This document shows, in pieces, positions 20,624 through 32,780 of a DNA stretch of 64,000 nt. Within the stretch, counting starts at the first letter, position 1; each line of letters begins with the position of its first letter. A program made the position numbers and the translations under genes. The DNA lies in contig NZ_CP150356.1 of NCBI RefSeq assembly GCF_051521505.1, positions 806,001 to 870,000 of the forward strand, given 5' to 3'. Under the pieces are notes generated by a model that was not told the DNA's origin, searched no databases, and was given only the letters and a program-made list of their open reading frames with translations. This stretch comes from Sorangium sp025924095. GTDB lineage: Bacteria; Myxococcota_A; Polyangia; Polyangiales; Polyangiaceae.

Positions 20624-22081
20624 ATGGCGACGACGTACGGCTCCTTCGAGGCGGTCATCGGGCTCGAGGTCCACGCGCAGCTCCTCACCCGCACCAAGGC
20701 GTTCTGCGGCTGCGCGACAAGCTTCGGCGACCCGCCGAACACGCACACCTGCCCTGTCTGCCTCGGCCTGCCGGGCGCGCTCCCGGTGCTGAACCGCGAG
20801 GCGGTCCGGATGGCGGTGAGCGCCGCGCTCGCGCTCGGCTGCGCCGTCCAGGAGAGCAGCATCTTCGCGAGGAAGAACTACTTCTACCCGGACCTCCCCA
20901 AGGGCTTCCAGCTCAGCCAGTACGACCGGCCGCTCGCGCTGCGCGGCGTGCTCGAGATCGAGACCGAGGCGGGGAAGCGGCGGGCCGGGATCACGCGCGT
21001 CCACATGGAGGAGGACGCCGGCAAGAACCTCCACGGCCTCGGGGGCCTGTCGGTCGTCGATCTCAACCGCGCCGGCACGCCGCTCATCGAGATCGTCGGC
21101 GAGCCCGACCTCCGCTCGGGCGTCGAGGCGGCCGAGTACCTGAAGCGGCTGCGCGAGATCCTGATGTTCATCGGCGTGAACGACGGCAACCTCGAGCAGG
21201 GCAGCTTCCGCTGCGACGCCAACGTCTCGGTCCGCAAGGTCGGGGAGACGAAGCTCGGCACGCGCACCGAGCTCAAGAACATCAACTCGTTCCGCTTCGT
21301 CGTCGAGGCGATCGACCTCGAGATCCGCCGGCAGATCGCGCTCATCGAGCAGGGCGGCCGGGTGCGGCAGCAGACCCGCGGGTACAACGCGGAGAAGAAG
21401 GAGACGTACCTCCTCCGCGACAAGGAGAACGAGTCCGGCTACCGCTACTTCCCCGAGCCGGACCTGCCGCCGCTCGTCGTGGACGAGGCGTTCCTCGCCG
21501 AGGTGCGCGCCGCGCTCCCGGAGCCGCCGGCCGACAAGCGCCGCCGCTTCGCCGAGGCGCTCGGGCTCACCCCGTACGCGGCGTCGGTCCTGAGCGGCCA
21601 CCCGCAGATCGCGGCGTTCTTCGAGGAGGCGGCGCGCCTCCACGGCGACGCGGTGAAGGTCGCGAACTTCGTCCAGGGCGAGGTGCTGCGCGACACCCGC
21701 ACCACGGGCCTGTCCGCCGCGTTCCCGGTCTCCCCGGCGCAGGTGGCCGCGCTGCTCCGCCTCGTCGACGAGGGGGCGATCAGCGGCAAGCAGGCCAAGG
21801 AGGTGTACACGGAGATGGCCGGCACCGACCGGGCGCCCGGCGACATCGTCCGCGACAAGGGGATGGCCGTGATGAGCGACGCCGGCGCGATCGAGGCGAT
21901 CGCCGCGTCGATCATCGCCGCGAACGAGAAGCAGGCGGCGGCGTACCGCGCCGGCAAGACCGCGCTGCTCGGCTTCTTCGTCGGGCAGATCATGAAGAAG
22001 ACGGGGGGCAGCGCGAACCCGGCCGTCGTGAACGATGTCCTCAAGCGCCTGCTCGAGGGCGCCCCCGTCGCCGGCGCCTGA
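20624..22081 (+). CDS. gatB: Asp-tRNA(Asn)/Glu-tRNA(Gln) amidotransferase subunit B
   Basis: This 485-residue subunit of GatCAB binds misacylated tRNA and activates it for transamidation. Signature motifs are VIGLEVHAQLLT at the N-terminus, CPVCLGLPGALPVLN, FYPDLPKGFQLSQYD and GTRTELKNINSFRF. The C-terminal tRNA-binding YqeY-like domain is complete (ending KTGGSANPAVVNDVLKRLL). The ATG at 20624 is preferred to the in-frame codon at 20600 because homology begins there. gatA and gatC are not nearby. Confidence 0.97.
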   Translation: MATTYGSFEAVIGLEVHAQLLTRTKAFCGCATSFGDPPNTHTCPVCLGLPGALPVLNREAVRMAVSAALALGCAVQESSIFARKNYFYPDLPKGFQLSQYDRPLALRGVLEIETEAGKRRAGITRVHMEEDAGKNLHGLGGLSVVDLNRAGTPLIEIVGEPDLRSGVEAAEYLKRLREILMFIGVNDGNLEQGSFRCDANVSVRKVGETKLGTRTELKNINSFRFVVEAIDLEIRRQIALIEQGGRVRQQTRGYNAEKKETYLLRDKENESGYRYFPEPDLPPLVVDEAFLAEVRAALPEPPADKRRRFAEALGLTPYAASVLSGHPQIAAFFEEAARLHGDAVKVANFVQGEVLRDTRTTGLSAAFPVSPAQVAALLRLVDEGAISGKQAKEVYTEMAGTDRAPGDIVRDKGMAVMSDAGAIEAIAASIIAANEKQAAAYRAGKTALLGFFVGQIMKKTGGSANPAVVNDVLKRLLEGAPVAGA

Positions 22082-22109
22082 TCCGCCCGGCGACCTGGAG
22101 ATCCGAGGC

Positions 22110-22961
22110 ATGGCCAGCGCTCTTCCCCTCGACGCCCTCCGCTTCCCCCTCCGGGCCGCCGGCTTCGTCGGCCTCACCTTCGGCATGTACGGCCTGCTCG
22201 AGATCGACACCGCGCTCTCCAGCGCGCCCGATCGCGAGGTGGTCCTCCACACATGGATGCGCCGCTACGGGCGCGCGCTCCTGAAGCTGTACGGCCTCGA
22301 CGTGCGCGCCGGCGGCCTCGTCCAGGCGGAGCCGGCGCAAGGTCCCACCGGAGGCGCGGTCGACCCCGCCATGGCGAGCGGGACGTACTACCCCGGCCGC
22401 GATCCAGCGGGCCTCGGGCGGCTGTTCGTGATGAATCACCGCTCCGCGCTCGACATCATGGTCACGCTCGCCTTCTTCGAGGCGACCGTCGTGAGCCGCG
22501 CCGACCTCGCCGCCTGGCCGGTCATCGGCATGGCGGCGCGCCGCGTCGGAACGCTCTTCGTCGACCGATCGAGCAAGCGGAGCGGCTCCGCGGTCGTGCA
22601 GGCGATGTCCACCGCGCTCAGGCGCGGCCGTGGTGTGATGGTCTACCCCGAGGGGACCACCTTCTCCGGAGATGAGGTGCGGCCGTTCCGCGCGGGCGGC
22701 TTCACCGCGGCGTGCCGCGTCGGGGCGGAGATCGTCCCTGTCGGGCTCGCGTACGGCGGCGACGGTTCCTCCTACGCGGACGAGTCGCTCGTGGCGCACA
22801 TGGCCCGGGTGAGCCGTGCGCGACGTATCCCCGCGGCGATCGAGGTCGGCGCGCCCATCGCCACGGCAGGCCAGGACGTCGGCGCGGTCCGTGACGAGTC
22901 GCATCGGGCCGTCCAGACGCTTGTCCACCGCGCCCGCGCGCGGCTCAGCGCCGACGGTTAG
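22110..22961 (+). CDS. 1-acyl-glycerol-3-phosphate acyltransferase family protein
   Basis: This 283-residue PlsC-type acyltransferase would transfer a fatty acyl group to a lysophospholipid at the inner membrane. The catalytic H-x4-D motif is NHRSALDIM (about residues 109-117). The substrate motif YPEGTTFSGDEVRPFRAG follows about 75 residues later. A hydrophobic N-terminal segment (FPLRAAGFVGLTFGMYGLL) may anchor it. The start at 22110 lies 28 bases past gatB, and a shared transcript is plausible. The exact substrate (phosphatidate or an ornithine lipid) cannot be told. Confidence 0.88.
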   Translation: MASALPLDALRFPLRAAGFVGLTFGMYGLLEIDTALSSAPDREVVLHTWMRRYGRALLKLYGLDVRAGGLVQAEPAQGPTGGAVDPAMASGTYYPGRDPAGLGRLFVMNHRSALDIMVTLAFFEATVVSRADLAAWPVIGMAARRVGTLFVDRSSKRSGSAVVQAMSTALRRGRGVMVYPEGTTFSGDEVRPFRAGGFTAACRVGAEIVPVGLAYGGDGSSYADESLVAHMARVSRARRIPAAIEVGAPIATAGQDVGAVRDESHRAVQTLVHRARARLSADG

Positions 22962-23013
22962 GCGTCGCTCTCTGTTCCTACGCCGCTGGCTTCTGTGATC
23001 GGCCCTCGCTACG

Positions 23014-26472
<3,459 letters not shown>

Positions 26473-26925
26473 CGGGGGCTCCAGGGGTCGCGCGTCGGGG
26501 TCGGGGTGTGCGCGGCAGCGCGCCGGGGGGCGCTCGGCCATCCGCCAGGACGGGGGCGGGGGAGCTTACGCTGAGAACACCGCCCGGCATGTCTCACTTC
26601 GGGCCATGCCTCCTGGGACGTCTCGTTGCGCGCCACAGGAGGCACGCCTGAGACGTGGAGCCCGCTCGGCGCCGCCGCGGGCGCTGGTCATGCGACGGAG
26701 CATGGACGCCTTGAACCTCCACGGAGGTGCGATGACGCTGCACGCCTGCCCGTGGCACGTGTCGTGTTTGCTCCATGGCGAGCGTGTGACCGGACCGCGA
26801 TCGATCGCAGGGCGCCTGGAAGGGGCGCAACGCCGCCGAGAATCGACCTGAGTTCAGCGCGGCTGACGCGGCGCGGTCTGTTCCTGGCGCACTGGTTCCG
26901 GTGCGAAAGGGCGCGAGAGAGTCTT
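26473..26925. other. 453-bp spacer between hybrid kinase and Ser/Thr kinase genes
   Basis: I see no convincing coding sequence. A short inverted pair (GACGTCTC near 26618, GAGACGT near 26651) could form a weak hairpin. The promoter of the kinase gene at 26926 presumably lies here. Confidence 0.5.
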
Positions 26926-28488
26926 ATGTCAAAGCTGGAGGCGCACACACCCGCCGGCGCTGGTGTGGCGATCAATGGCAAGTACAAGCTCGTCGAGAAG
27001 ATCGGCGAGGGCGCCATGGGCTCCGTCTGGTCGGCGGTCAACCTCGCCACAGGGCGCGAGGTGGCGCTCAAGCGGATGATCCGCGCGGAGCCGGAGCTCC
27101 GGGTCCGGCTCGAGCGGGAGGCGCGAAGCTGCGGAGCGCTCCAGCACCGGAACATCGTGGATGTCTATGACATGGCCGAGACGGACGCCGGCGATCCGTT
27201 CCTTGTGATGCAGCTGCTCTCGGGCGAGACGCTGGCCGAGCTGTTGCTGCGCAGGCGTCGTGTCGAGCCGGAGATCGGCGCGGCTATCGGCAGAGACGTC
27301 GCGAGGGGCCTCGCGGCGGCGCACGAGCTCCACATCGTCCATCGGGATCTGAAGCCCTCGAACATCTTCTTGCACCGGGAGACCGGCGTGGAGGGGTGGG
27401 TCGTCAAGGTGCTGGACTTCGGTGTCGCCAAGAACCTGTCGATCAACGACGGACTCCACACCATTCCAGGTGGGATGGTCGGATCTCCGCTGTACATGAG
27501 CCCGGAGCAGGTCAAGGCGGACAGGACCATCGATCATCGCACCGATATCTGGACGCTCGGCGTCGTGCTGTTCGAGATGCTCACCGGGGAGCCGCCATTC
27601 CGCGGGGACGCCGCGGAGGTCTTCGCGGGGATCCTGAGCGGTGAGATCCCCACCCTGGCGCGGACCCTGTGGCGCGTGGACCGGCGGCTCGTCGACATCG
27701 TCGCCCGCTGCATGCGGAGAAACCGCGAGGAGCGGTTCGGGACCGCGGCGGAAGTGGCAGAGCTGCTCGACCGGATCGCGACGGCACGAGGAGCGCTCCC
27801 CTCGGCGCCAGGGAGGACGCGCGATGCGCCAGAGGCGGCGCCGCCGCAGAGCATCGCGCGAAGTCCGCTCTCGACGCCGCCCTCCTCGCGGACCTCGGGC
27901 GCCGACGGTACCGCGAGCGCCACGGACACCGACAAGGCCACTCCGAGCCACCGGCGGGACCCTGAGAGCTCGACAACACCGCTGGTCACGAGCTCGTCCC
28001 AGGTGAACCTCGCCGTCAGGGCCATCCCGCCCGGAGCGCCTGAGCCGCCACGACAGGACGTGAGCCCGAGGTGGAATACAAGGGTTGCGGCCGCAGCCGC
28101 GGCGGTTGCGTTGACCGGGCTCCTCGCGGTGGCGCTGGCCTTACCGGGGAGACGTGCGCATCGCCCTCCTGAGCTTCGCGCGTTGGTGTCCGAGCCTGGC
28201 GTCACGGCATCGAGCCCACCGGCGCTGGCCTCGCCGGGCCCGGCGCGCGCCGACGGAAGCACAGGGCGGATGTCGGCGGATGGAGCGAGCCTCAAGCCTG
28301 AACCGCCTGCGCCTGTCCCGACATCCAAGCAGCGCGTGGACGCACCGTCTGCTGGCACGAGCACCCAGAAGCCGCTTTCGCCCCGCCAGCCTTCGAATAG
28401 ACAGCCGAAGGCCGAGCCTTGCGCGGGGAAGAAGGGATTCCTGCGGGTCCTCTGTCTGGACAACGAAAAGCGAGGGCGCAGCCCCTAG
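26926..28488 (+). CDS. Membrane-anchored Ser/Thr protein kinase (PknB/Hanks type)
   Basis: This is a 520-residue protein from the ATG at 26926, which has a GAGAGA site upstream. The kinase domain (about 18-290) has the Gly-rich loop IGEGAMGSVWSAV, the ATP Lys in VALKRM and the catalytic loop HRDLKPSNIF. It also has the Mg motif DFGVAKN and the activation segment GSPLYMSPEQ. A Ser/Thr/Pro-rich linker leads to a single membrane helix (about 387-405, AAAAAVALTGLLAVALALPG). The outer tail is Pro/Lys rich with two Cys at the end (EPCAGKKGFLRVLCLD). The following PEGA protein and Gly-rich lipoprotein genes run in the same direction, suggesting an envelope-linked kinase. Confidence 0.93.
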   Translation: MSKLEAHTPAGAGVAINGKYKLVEKIGEGAMGSVWSAVNLATGREVALKRMIRAEPELRVRLEREARSCGALQHRNIVDVYDMAETDAGDPFLVMQLLSGETLAELLLRRRRVEPEIGAAIGRDVARGLAAAHELHIVHRDLKPSNIFLHRETGVEGWVVKVLDFGVAKNLSINDGLHTIPGGMVGSPLYMSPEQVKADRTIDHRTDIWTLGVVLFEMLTGEPPFRGDAAEVFAGILSGEIPTLARTLWRVDRRLVDIVARCMRRNREERFGTAAEVAELLDRIATARGALPSAPGRTRDAPEAAPPQSIARSPLSTPPSSRTSGADGTASATDTDKATPSHRRDPESSTTPLVTSSSQVNLAVRAIPPGAPEPPRQDVSPRWNTRVAAAAAAVALTGLLAVALALPGRRAHRPPELRALVSEPGVTASSPPALASPGPARADGSTGRMSADGASLKPEPPAPVPTSKQRVDAPSAGTSTQKPLSPRQPSNRQPKAEPCAGKKGFLRVLCLDNEKRGRSP

Positions 28489-28659
28489 GAGCCGCAGTGA
28501 TGGGAAGCGGTGAGCTCCAGGCGGAAGCGCTCTGGCGGGCCTCCTGGGCCTGTCGCACTGCAGGGGTCGGCGCCGCGGCGCGATGGCCGAGACGGCGGTG
28601 CTCCTGCGCCTCCCGAGCCCCCTCATGAATCCATGTCATCGACGCGCAGGAGGACCACC

Positions 28660-29733
28660 ATGGCGGGTGTCTTGACGACTTCTGGCCGGCGTGCGGCCGG
28701 AGTGATGCTGGGCGCGTTCCTCTGCGCGGTGACCGTGGAGGCGGTCGCCCTGGCGCAGACCCGTGATGCGCCAGGGGCGCCACGCGACGACGGCGCGCGC
28801 GCAGCACGCATCTACCGCGCGGGGGTCTCGGCGGCCAGGGAAGGCCGCTGGCAGGAGGCCTACACGGCCTACATCGAGGCATGGAAGCTCAAGCAGCATT
28901 TCCAGATCGCGGCGAACCTCGCGCGGGCGGAGCTCAAGCTCGGAAAGCACCGTGATGCCGCGGAGCACATCTCGTTCTTCCTGCGCGAGGCAGAGGGCGT
29001 GAGCGAGCTCGATCGTGCGCGGGCTCGGCAGATGCTCGACGAGGCAAAGGCGAGCATCGGAACGCTCACGCTGATCGTGAGCCGAGCGCAGGCCACGGTG
29101 CTCGTCGATGGCGTCTCCGTGGGGACATCCCCGCTCGGGCGAGAAGTGTACGTCGAGCCGGGGGAGAGGAGGATCGAGGCGCGGCTCCAGGGCGAGACCC
29201 CGGCGATGACCTCGGTGGCGCTGGCGCCGGGAGCGTCGCAGGAGATAGAGCTCCGTTTCGTGGGGCGCGCCGCTGCGGCGGCGGCGATTCAGCCCCGGAC
29301 GCCGCAGCGTCGCCCGCCCACGGCTCCGGATCGCGGCGCCGCCGGGCCGAGCATGGCGCTCGTCGCAGCCGGCGGCGCGGCCACGGGGCTCGCGGCGGGA
29401 ACGGCGGTCGTCCTGAGGATCCTCGCGCATAAGAGCGCGCGAGCCGGCGGCAACGCCGCGGTGCCCGGCGCGGACTCCTGCTATGCGAGCGGACCTGCGA
29501 CGCCGGAGACGCCCGACGACGCGAGGTGCCTCGAGGTGCACAAGCGCCGGACCGAGGCCGCGCGCCTGTACAATGTCTCCACCGGGGTCTTCGCCGCAGC
29601 GGGCGTGCTCGGCGCGGCGATCGTGGGCTATGCGCTGTACGGATCGTTGCGGGCCGATGGAGGACCCGCGGTGACGGTCGTTCCCGTGGCGCTGGCGCCC
29701 GGGGCAGGAGTTTCGCTGAGCGCACGATGGTGA
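28660..29733 (+). CDS. Secreted PEGA-domain protein with TPR-like N-terminus
   Basis: This protein has 357 residues. The ATG at 28660 has AGGAGGA (28648-28654) five bases upstream, better than the in-frame ATG at 28633. The signal peptide ends about at VALAQ. A TPR-like helical segment follows (EGRWQEAYTAYIEAWKLK and the next helices). Then comes a PEGA-like beta domain (about 140-205, LIVSRAQATVLVDGVSVG and YVEPGERRIEARL). Two hydrophobic segments (about 237-257 and 313-333) flank a loop with two Cys. The same architecture recurs in the gene at 43127. It is probably a periplasmic or envelope partner of the upstream kinase. Confidence 0.85.
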   Translation: MAGVLTTSGRRAAGVMLGAFLCAVTVEAVALAQTRDAPGAPRDDGARAARIYRAGVSAAREGRWQEAYTAYIEAWKLKQHFQIAANLARAELKLGKHRDAAEHISFFLREAEGVSELDRARARQMLDEAKASIGTLTLIVSRAQATVLVDGVSVGTSPLGREVYVEPGERRIEARLQGETPAMTSVALAPGASQEIELRFVGRAAAAAAIQPRTPQRRPPTAPDRGAAGPSMALVAAGGAATGLAAGTAVVLRILAHKSARAGGNAAVPGADSCYASGPATPETPDDARCLEVHKRRTEAARLYNVSTGVFAAAGVLGAAIVGYALYGSLRADGGPAVTVVPVALAPGAGVSLSARW

Positions 29734-29764
29734 CATCGAGGATGTGACCCTGGGGAGTGACACC

Positions 29765-31291
29765 ATGCGAGTTCGTCTGTTGGAGGAGGTTCGTCGATTC
29801 CGGTGCACCGCCGTGCTCGCCGCGGCGTTGCACGCGACCGCGTGTCAGCAGGTACCGGATTGCCGGCACTGTCATGATGGGGAGGGGGATCCACGTCCGG
29901 TTCCGGTGGACGGGTGCGGCGTGTTTGCGAGAGCGGGCGAGGACGCTGGAGGCGCCGGGAAGAGCGACGACCCTTACACGCGCTTGCAAGACGCGATCGA
30001 CCACGCGGAGGGAAGGAAGGTGTGCGCGTGCGCCGACAAGGCGTTCGCCGAGGCGGTGACGCTGCGCGCGGGGATCGAGGTGCACGGGGGTTACACGTGC
30101 AACGGGGAGTGGGAGAAGAGCGCGGACAGGAAGAGCACGATCGTGGGGCCAGCGGGGCAGGTCGCGCTGACGCTGACGGGTGAGGCGGGCGGGGTGAAGG
30201 TGCAGGGATTCGAGATCCGGGCGAGCGCGATCGAACCTGGCGGCTCGTCCATCGCTGTTGCCGTGGCGGGCATCGCGGCGGAGCTGAGGCAGATGAAGGT
30301 GGTGGCCGGCGACGGGATGCCCGGCCAGGACGGTGAGGCGGGGGGGGGCATGGCGGCGGCTGGGCGTGATGCGCCGGCGGAGGGCGCGGAGGACGCGGTG
30401 GGCGCGCCGACAGACGCCTGCGTGGCTACCCCGAAAGGCGGTGAGCCCGGACAGATGACGTGCGGTATCGCGAGCACCAACGGTGGTGCGGGCGGGCCTG
30501 GGGGGACGCTGGGATCCATCCCCGGGGCATCAGGTAACAATGGTATACCGGAAACAATGGCGAAAGGCAGGGGAGGCACGGTCGACACCGACGGAACACG
30601 CCAACCCGGCGAGAACGGTGTCGGCGGCCCTGCCGGGACCCCGGGCGAGGTCGGCTCTGACGAAGGACTTACCCTCGGTGGGATTACGGGCGGCGACGGT
30701 GCGCCCGGCGGGCCCGGAACGCCCGGCCAGGGAGGTGGAGGGGGAGCAGGGAGCTACATGATAGCTTATTGCGAACAGGGAAGAGTGTATGTGAATGGTG
30801 CTGGCGCCAGCGGTGGGGGCGGAGGCGCGGGCGGATGCGGCGGGAAGGGCGGCGCCGGCGGGAAAGCCGGAGGGTCCAGCATCGGCATCGTGAGCCTCGG
30901 GACGCAGCTGGTCCTGGTCGATGTGGCCGTCACCGTGGGAAAGGGCGGCAGAGGAGGAAGCGGAGCGGGCGGGCAAGAGGGCGGACCAGGGGGGAAAGGT
31001 GCGGCAGGTGGCAAGAACGTTCTGGGCGACCAAACTGGGCCTCTCTCGGGGGCTGGTGGAAATGGTGGCCTCGGCGGAGCAGGAGGTCCGGGGGCTGGCG
31101 GGCGCGGCGGGCATGCGATCGGCATTGCATACAAGGCTGCCGCTGTGGACGCGCCGTCGTTGAAGGAGTTCGTCGCCGGACAGCCGGGTGGCGGCGGCCA
31201 GGGCGGACGCGGCCCTTCGACCTACGCGGGCCACCCTGGTAACGGCGCCATGTGCTGGAACTTCCAGACGAAGGCGGAATGCAGGCGGTGA
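29765..31291 (+). CDS. Gly-rich secreted lipoprotein (PGRS-like)
   Basis: This is a 508-residue protein from the ATG at 29765, with GGGGAG about eight bases upstream. The N-terminus is a lipoprotein signal (AVLAAALHATAC). The first 200 residues are a beta-helix-like region (LQDAIDHAEGRKVCACAD, then GVKVQGFEIRASAI), like pectin-lyase-fold surface proteins. From about residue 190 to 480 the sequence is very Gly rich, with GGxGG and GxPGxxG patterns, forming long flexible or collagen-like stretches. Scattered Cys include ACVATPKG, AYCEQG, GGCGGKG and MCWNF. It follows the PEGA gene by 31 bases and probably shares its transcript. It ends 22 bases from the convergent gene. Confidence 0.8.
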   Translation: MRVRLLEEVRRFRCTAVLAAALHATACQQVPDCRHCHDGEGDPRPVPVDGCGVFARAGEDAGGAGKSDDPYTRLQDAIDHAEGRKVCACADKAFAEAVTLRAGIEVHGGYTCNGEWEKSADRKSTIVGPAGQVALTLTGEAGGVKVQGFEIRASAIEPGGSSIAVAVAGIAAELRQMKVVAGDGMPGQDGEAGGGMAAAGRDAPAEGAEDAVGAPTDACVATPKGGEPGQMTCGIASTNGGAGGPGGTLGSIPGASGNNGIPETMAKGRGGTVDTDGTRQPGENGVGGPAGTPGEVGSDEGLTLGGITGGDGAPGGPGTPGQGGGGGAGSYMIAYCEQGRVYVNGAGASGGGGGAGGCGGKGGAGGKAGGSSIGIVSLGTQLVLVDVAVTVGKGGRGGSGAGGQEGGPGGKGAAGGKNVLGDQTGPLSGAGGNGGLGGAGGPGAGGRGGHAIGIAYKAAAVDAPSLKEFVAGQPGGGGQGGRGPSTYAGHPGNGAMCWNFQTKAECRR

Positions 31292-31313
31292 GCCGCGGCG
31301 TGTCACCAACGGA

Positions 31314-32780
31314 CTACTCGAACACGGGCGGGCTGTCGAACACCGTCGGACCTGCGGTCTCCGAGGTCGCTGCGGCCGGAGGCGGTGTCCTGCGTTGAGT
31401 CCACCTCGCCGGACCTCGCTGCGTCCCCCGGCGCGGCGCCCGGGCGCCTCCCGTGGCCGCCGGCGGCGCCTCCGGTGAGCTCGTGTCCACCCGCGCCGGC
31501 GGAGGCGCCGTCGGCTCGATGTCCGGCTCGTCTTCCATCACCGCTGCCGGCGGCGCCGCGACCTCCCCTCTCCTCTCCTCGCGCGCGGGATCCGACAGGA
31601 CGCCGAGCACCGATGCCGCGGCCACCGCCGCGCTCGCGCCGACGACCGCCCTCCGGAGCCAGCGTCGCGCGGGCGGCCTCTCCACGACGGGCGCTCTCTC
31701 CTCCTGCTCGACCTCCGCGGCCGCGGCGCGCGCGCCGGCGGGCGTCGCAGCGGCCGCGGCCTCCTCGCGCCGCACCGTCTGGGCCTCGGGTCCCCTGCGC
31801 GCGGCGCCCTCGGGCGCGCCCGCCGCCAGCGCGCCCTGCGCCGCGTAGCGCTCCCGCCAGCCCACCGGCTTCGACCTCTCCGGCTCTGCGCCATACGGCC
31901 TCGCGCTGAACACCGTCCGGGCGATCTCCGCCTCGTCCCCGGGCACCTCCTCGAGGCGCAGGAGCCGGCCCTGGCGCTCCTCCGTCGCGACATCGCGCTC
32001 GGTCACGAGCCGCACCGACAGCCCGCCCGGGATACCGGCCTCTCGACCGGTGGTGATCGCCGTCCACTTGATGTTCGAGCGGAACAGCACCGCCGCGAGC
32101 CTCGAAGCGACGCTCGCGACCGCCTCGAACGGCTCGTCGTCGCCGTGCACGATGACCACCCGCCTCGGCTGCGCGGCCGCATCGGCGACCCACGCCCAGG
32201 ACAGGTCGCTGCGCGGCAACCTCGGGAGATCGTCGAACGCCTCCACATAGCGCGCCAGCACGCGGGACACGCCGTCCGGCCGCTCCAGGACCGCGCGCAC
32301 GTACGCGCGGTAGAAGGCGCTCGCGGGAGAGTCGGACTCTCCTGCGTTCATCGTGTGGCGGTGGAACGTGATCGCCGCTTCGAGCAGCGACGCAGGGCGC
32401 ACCTCGCGATCGACCGCCGCGATCCCGTGCGCGAACGGCGGGTGCCCCCTGCCCGCGTGATCCGTCGCGCCGCCGATCCGGAACGCGAAGATCAGGCAGA
32501 TCGCGCCGTGCCCTGCCTCGTGCTGGGTGTCGTCGCGCGAGAGATTGCCGATGGCGAACGCGTGTGTGCCGTTCGTCTGCGGCTCGATGTACTTCATCAG
32601 GCGCGCGAGGTGGCTGAAATGCGTCGGCGTGAGCGGTCCCTGGGGGACCTCCGGGCCATACATGAAATCGATCTGGTGCTCCGGGACGTTCCCGTGGAGC
32701 ACGTGGTACCACGGCGCGTCGTCCGCGGCGCGGTAGCGCGGAGGCTCGTACCCCGCGGCGCTGGCTTCATTTCTGCGCAT
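31314..32780 (-). CDS. Membrane protein with HEAGH motif, partner of adjacent GTPase
   Basis: This 488-residue protein has a start overlapping the end of the upstream GTPase gene by 14 bases, so translation is coupled. The N-terminal half (about 20-290) is an unrecognised globular domain. It contains HEAGH at residues 87-91, matching the HExxH zinc-peptidase signature, followed by a hydrophobic segment (AICLIFAF). It also contains VVIVHGDDEPFEAVAS and a segment ending SVRLVTERD. A low-complexity Ala/Glu/Arg region follows. One membrane helix (about 377-395, VVGASAAVAAASVLGVL) then leads to a Pro/Ala/Arg-rich tail. Whether HEAGH binds metal is not known. It could be a GTPase effector or regulator, and it may be a non-enzymatic family whose motif is coincidental. 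Confidence 0.8.
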   Translation of the reverse strand: MRRNEASAAGYEPPRYRAADDAPWYHVLHGNVPEHQIDFMYGPEVPQGPLTPTHFSHLARLMKYIEPQTNGTHAFAIGNLSRDDTQHEAGHGAICLIFAFRIGGATDHAGRGHPPFAHGIAAVDREVRPASLLEAAITFHRHTMNAGESDSPASAFYRAYVRAVLERPDGVSRVLARYVEAFDDLPRLPRSDLSWAWVADAAAQPRRVVIVHGDDEPFEAVASVASRLAAVLFRSNIKWTAITTGREAGIPGGLSVRLVTERDVATEERQGRLLRLEEVPGDEAEIARTVFSARPYGAEPERSKPVGWRERYAAQGALAAGAPEGAARRGPEAQTVRREEAAAAATPAGARAAAAEVEQEERAPVVERPPARRWLRRAVVGASAAVAAASVLGVLSDPAREERRGEVAAPPAAVMEDEPDIEPTAPPPARVDTSSPEAPPAATGGARAPRRGTQRGPARWTQRRTPPPAAATSETAGPTVFDSPPVFE

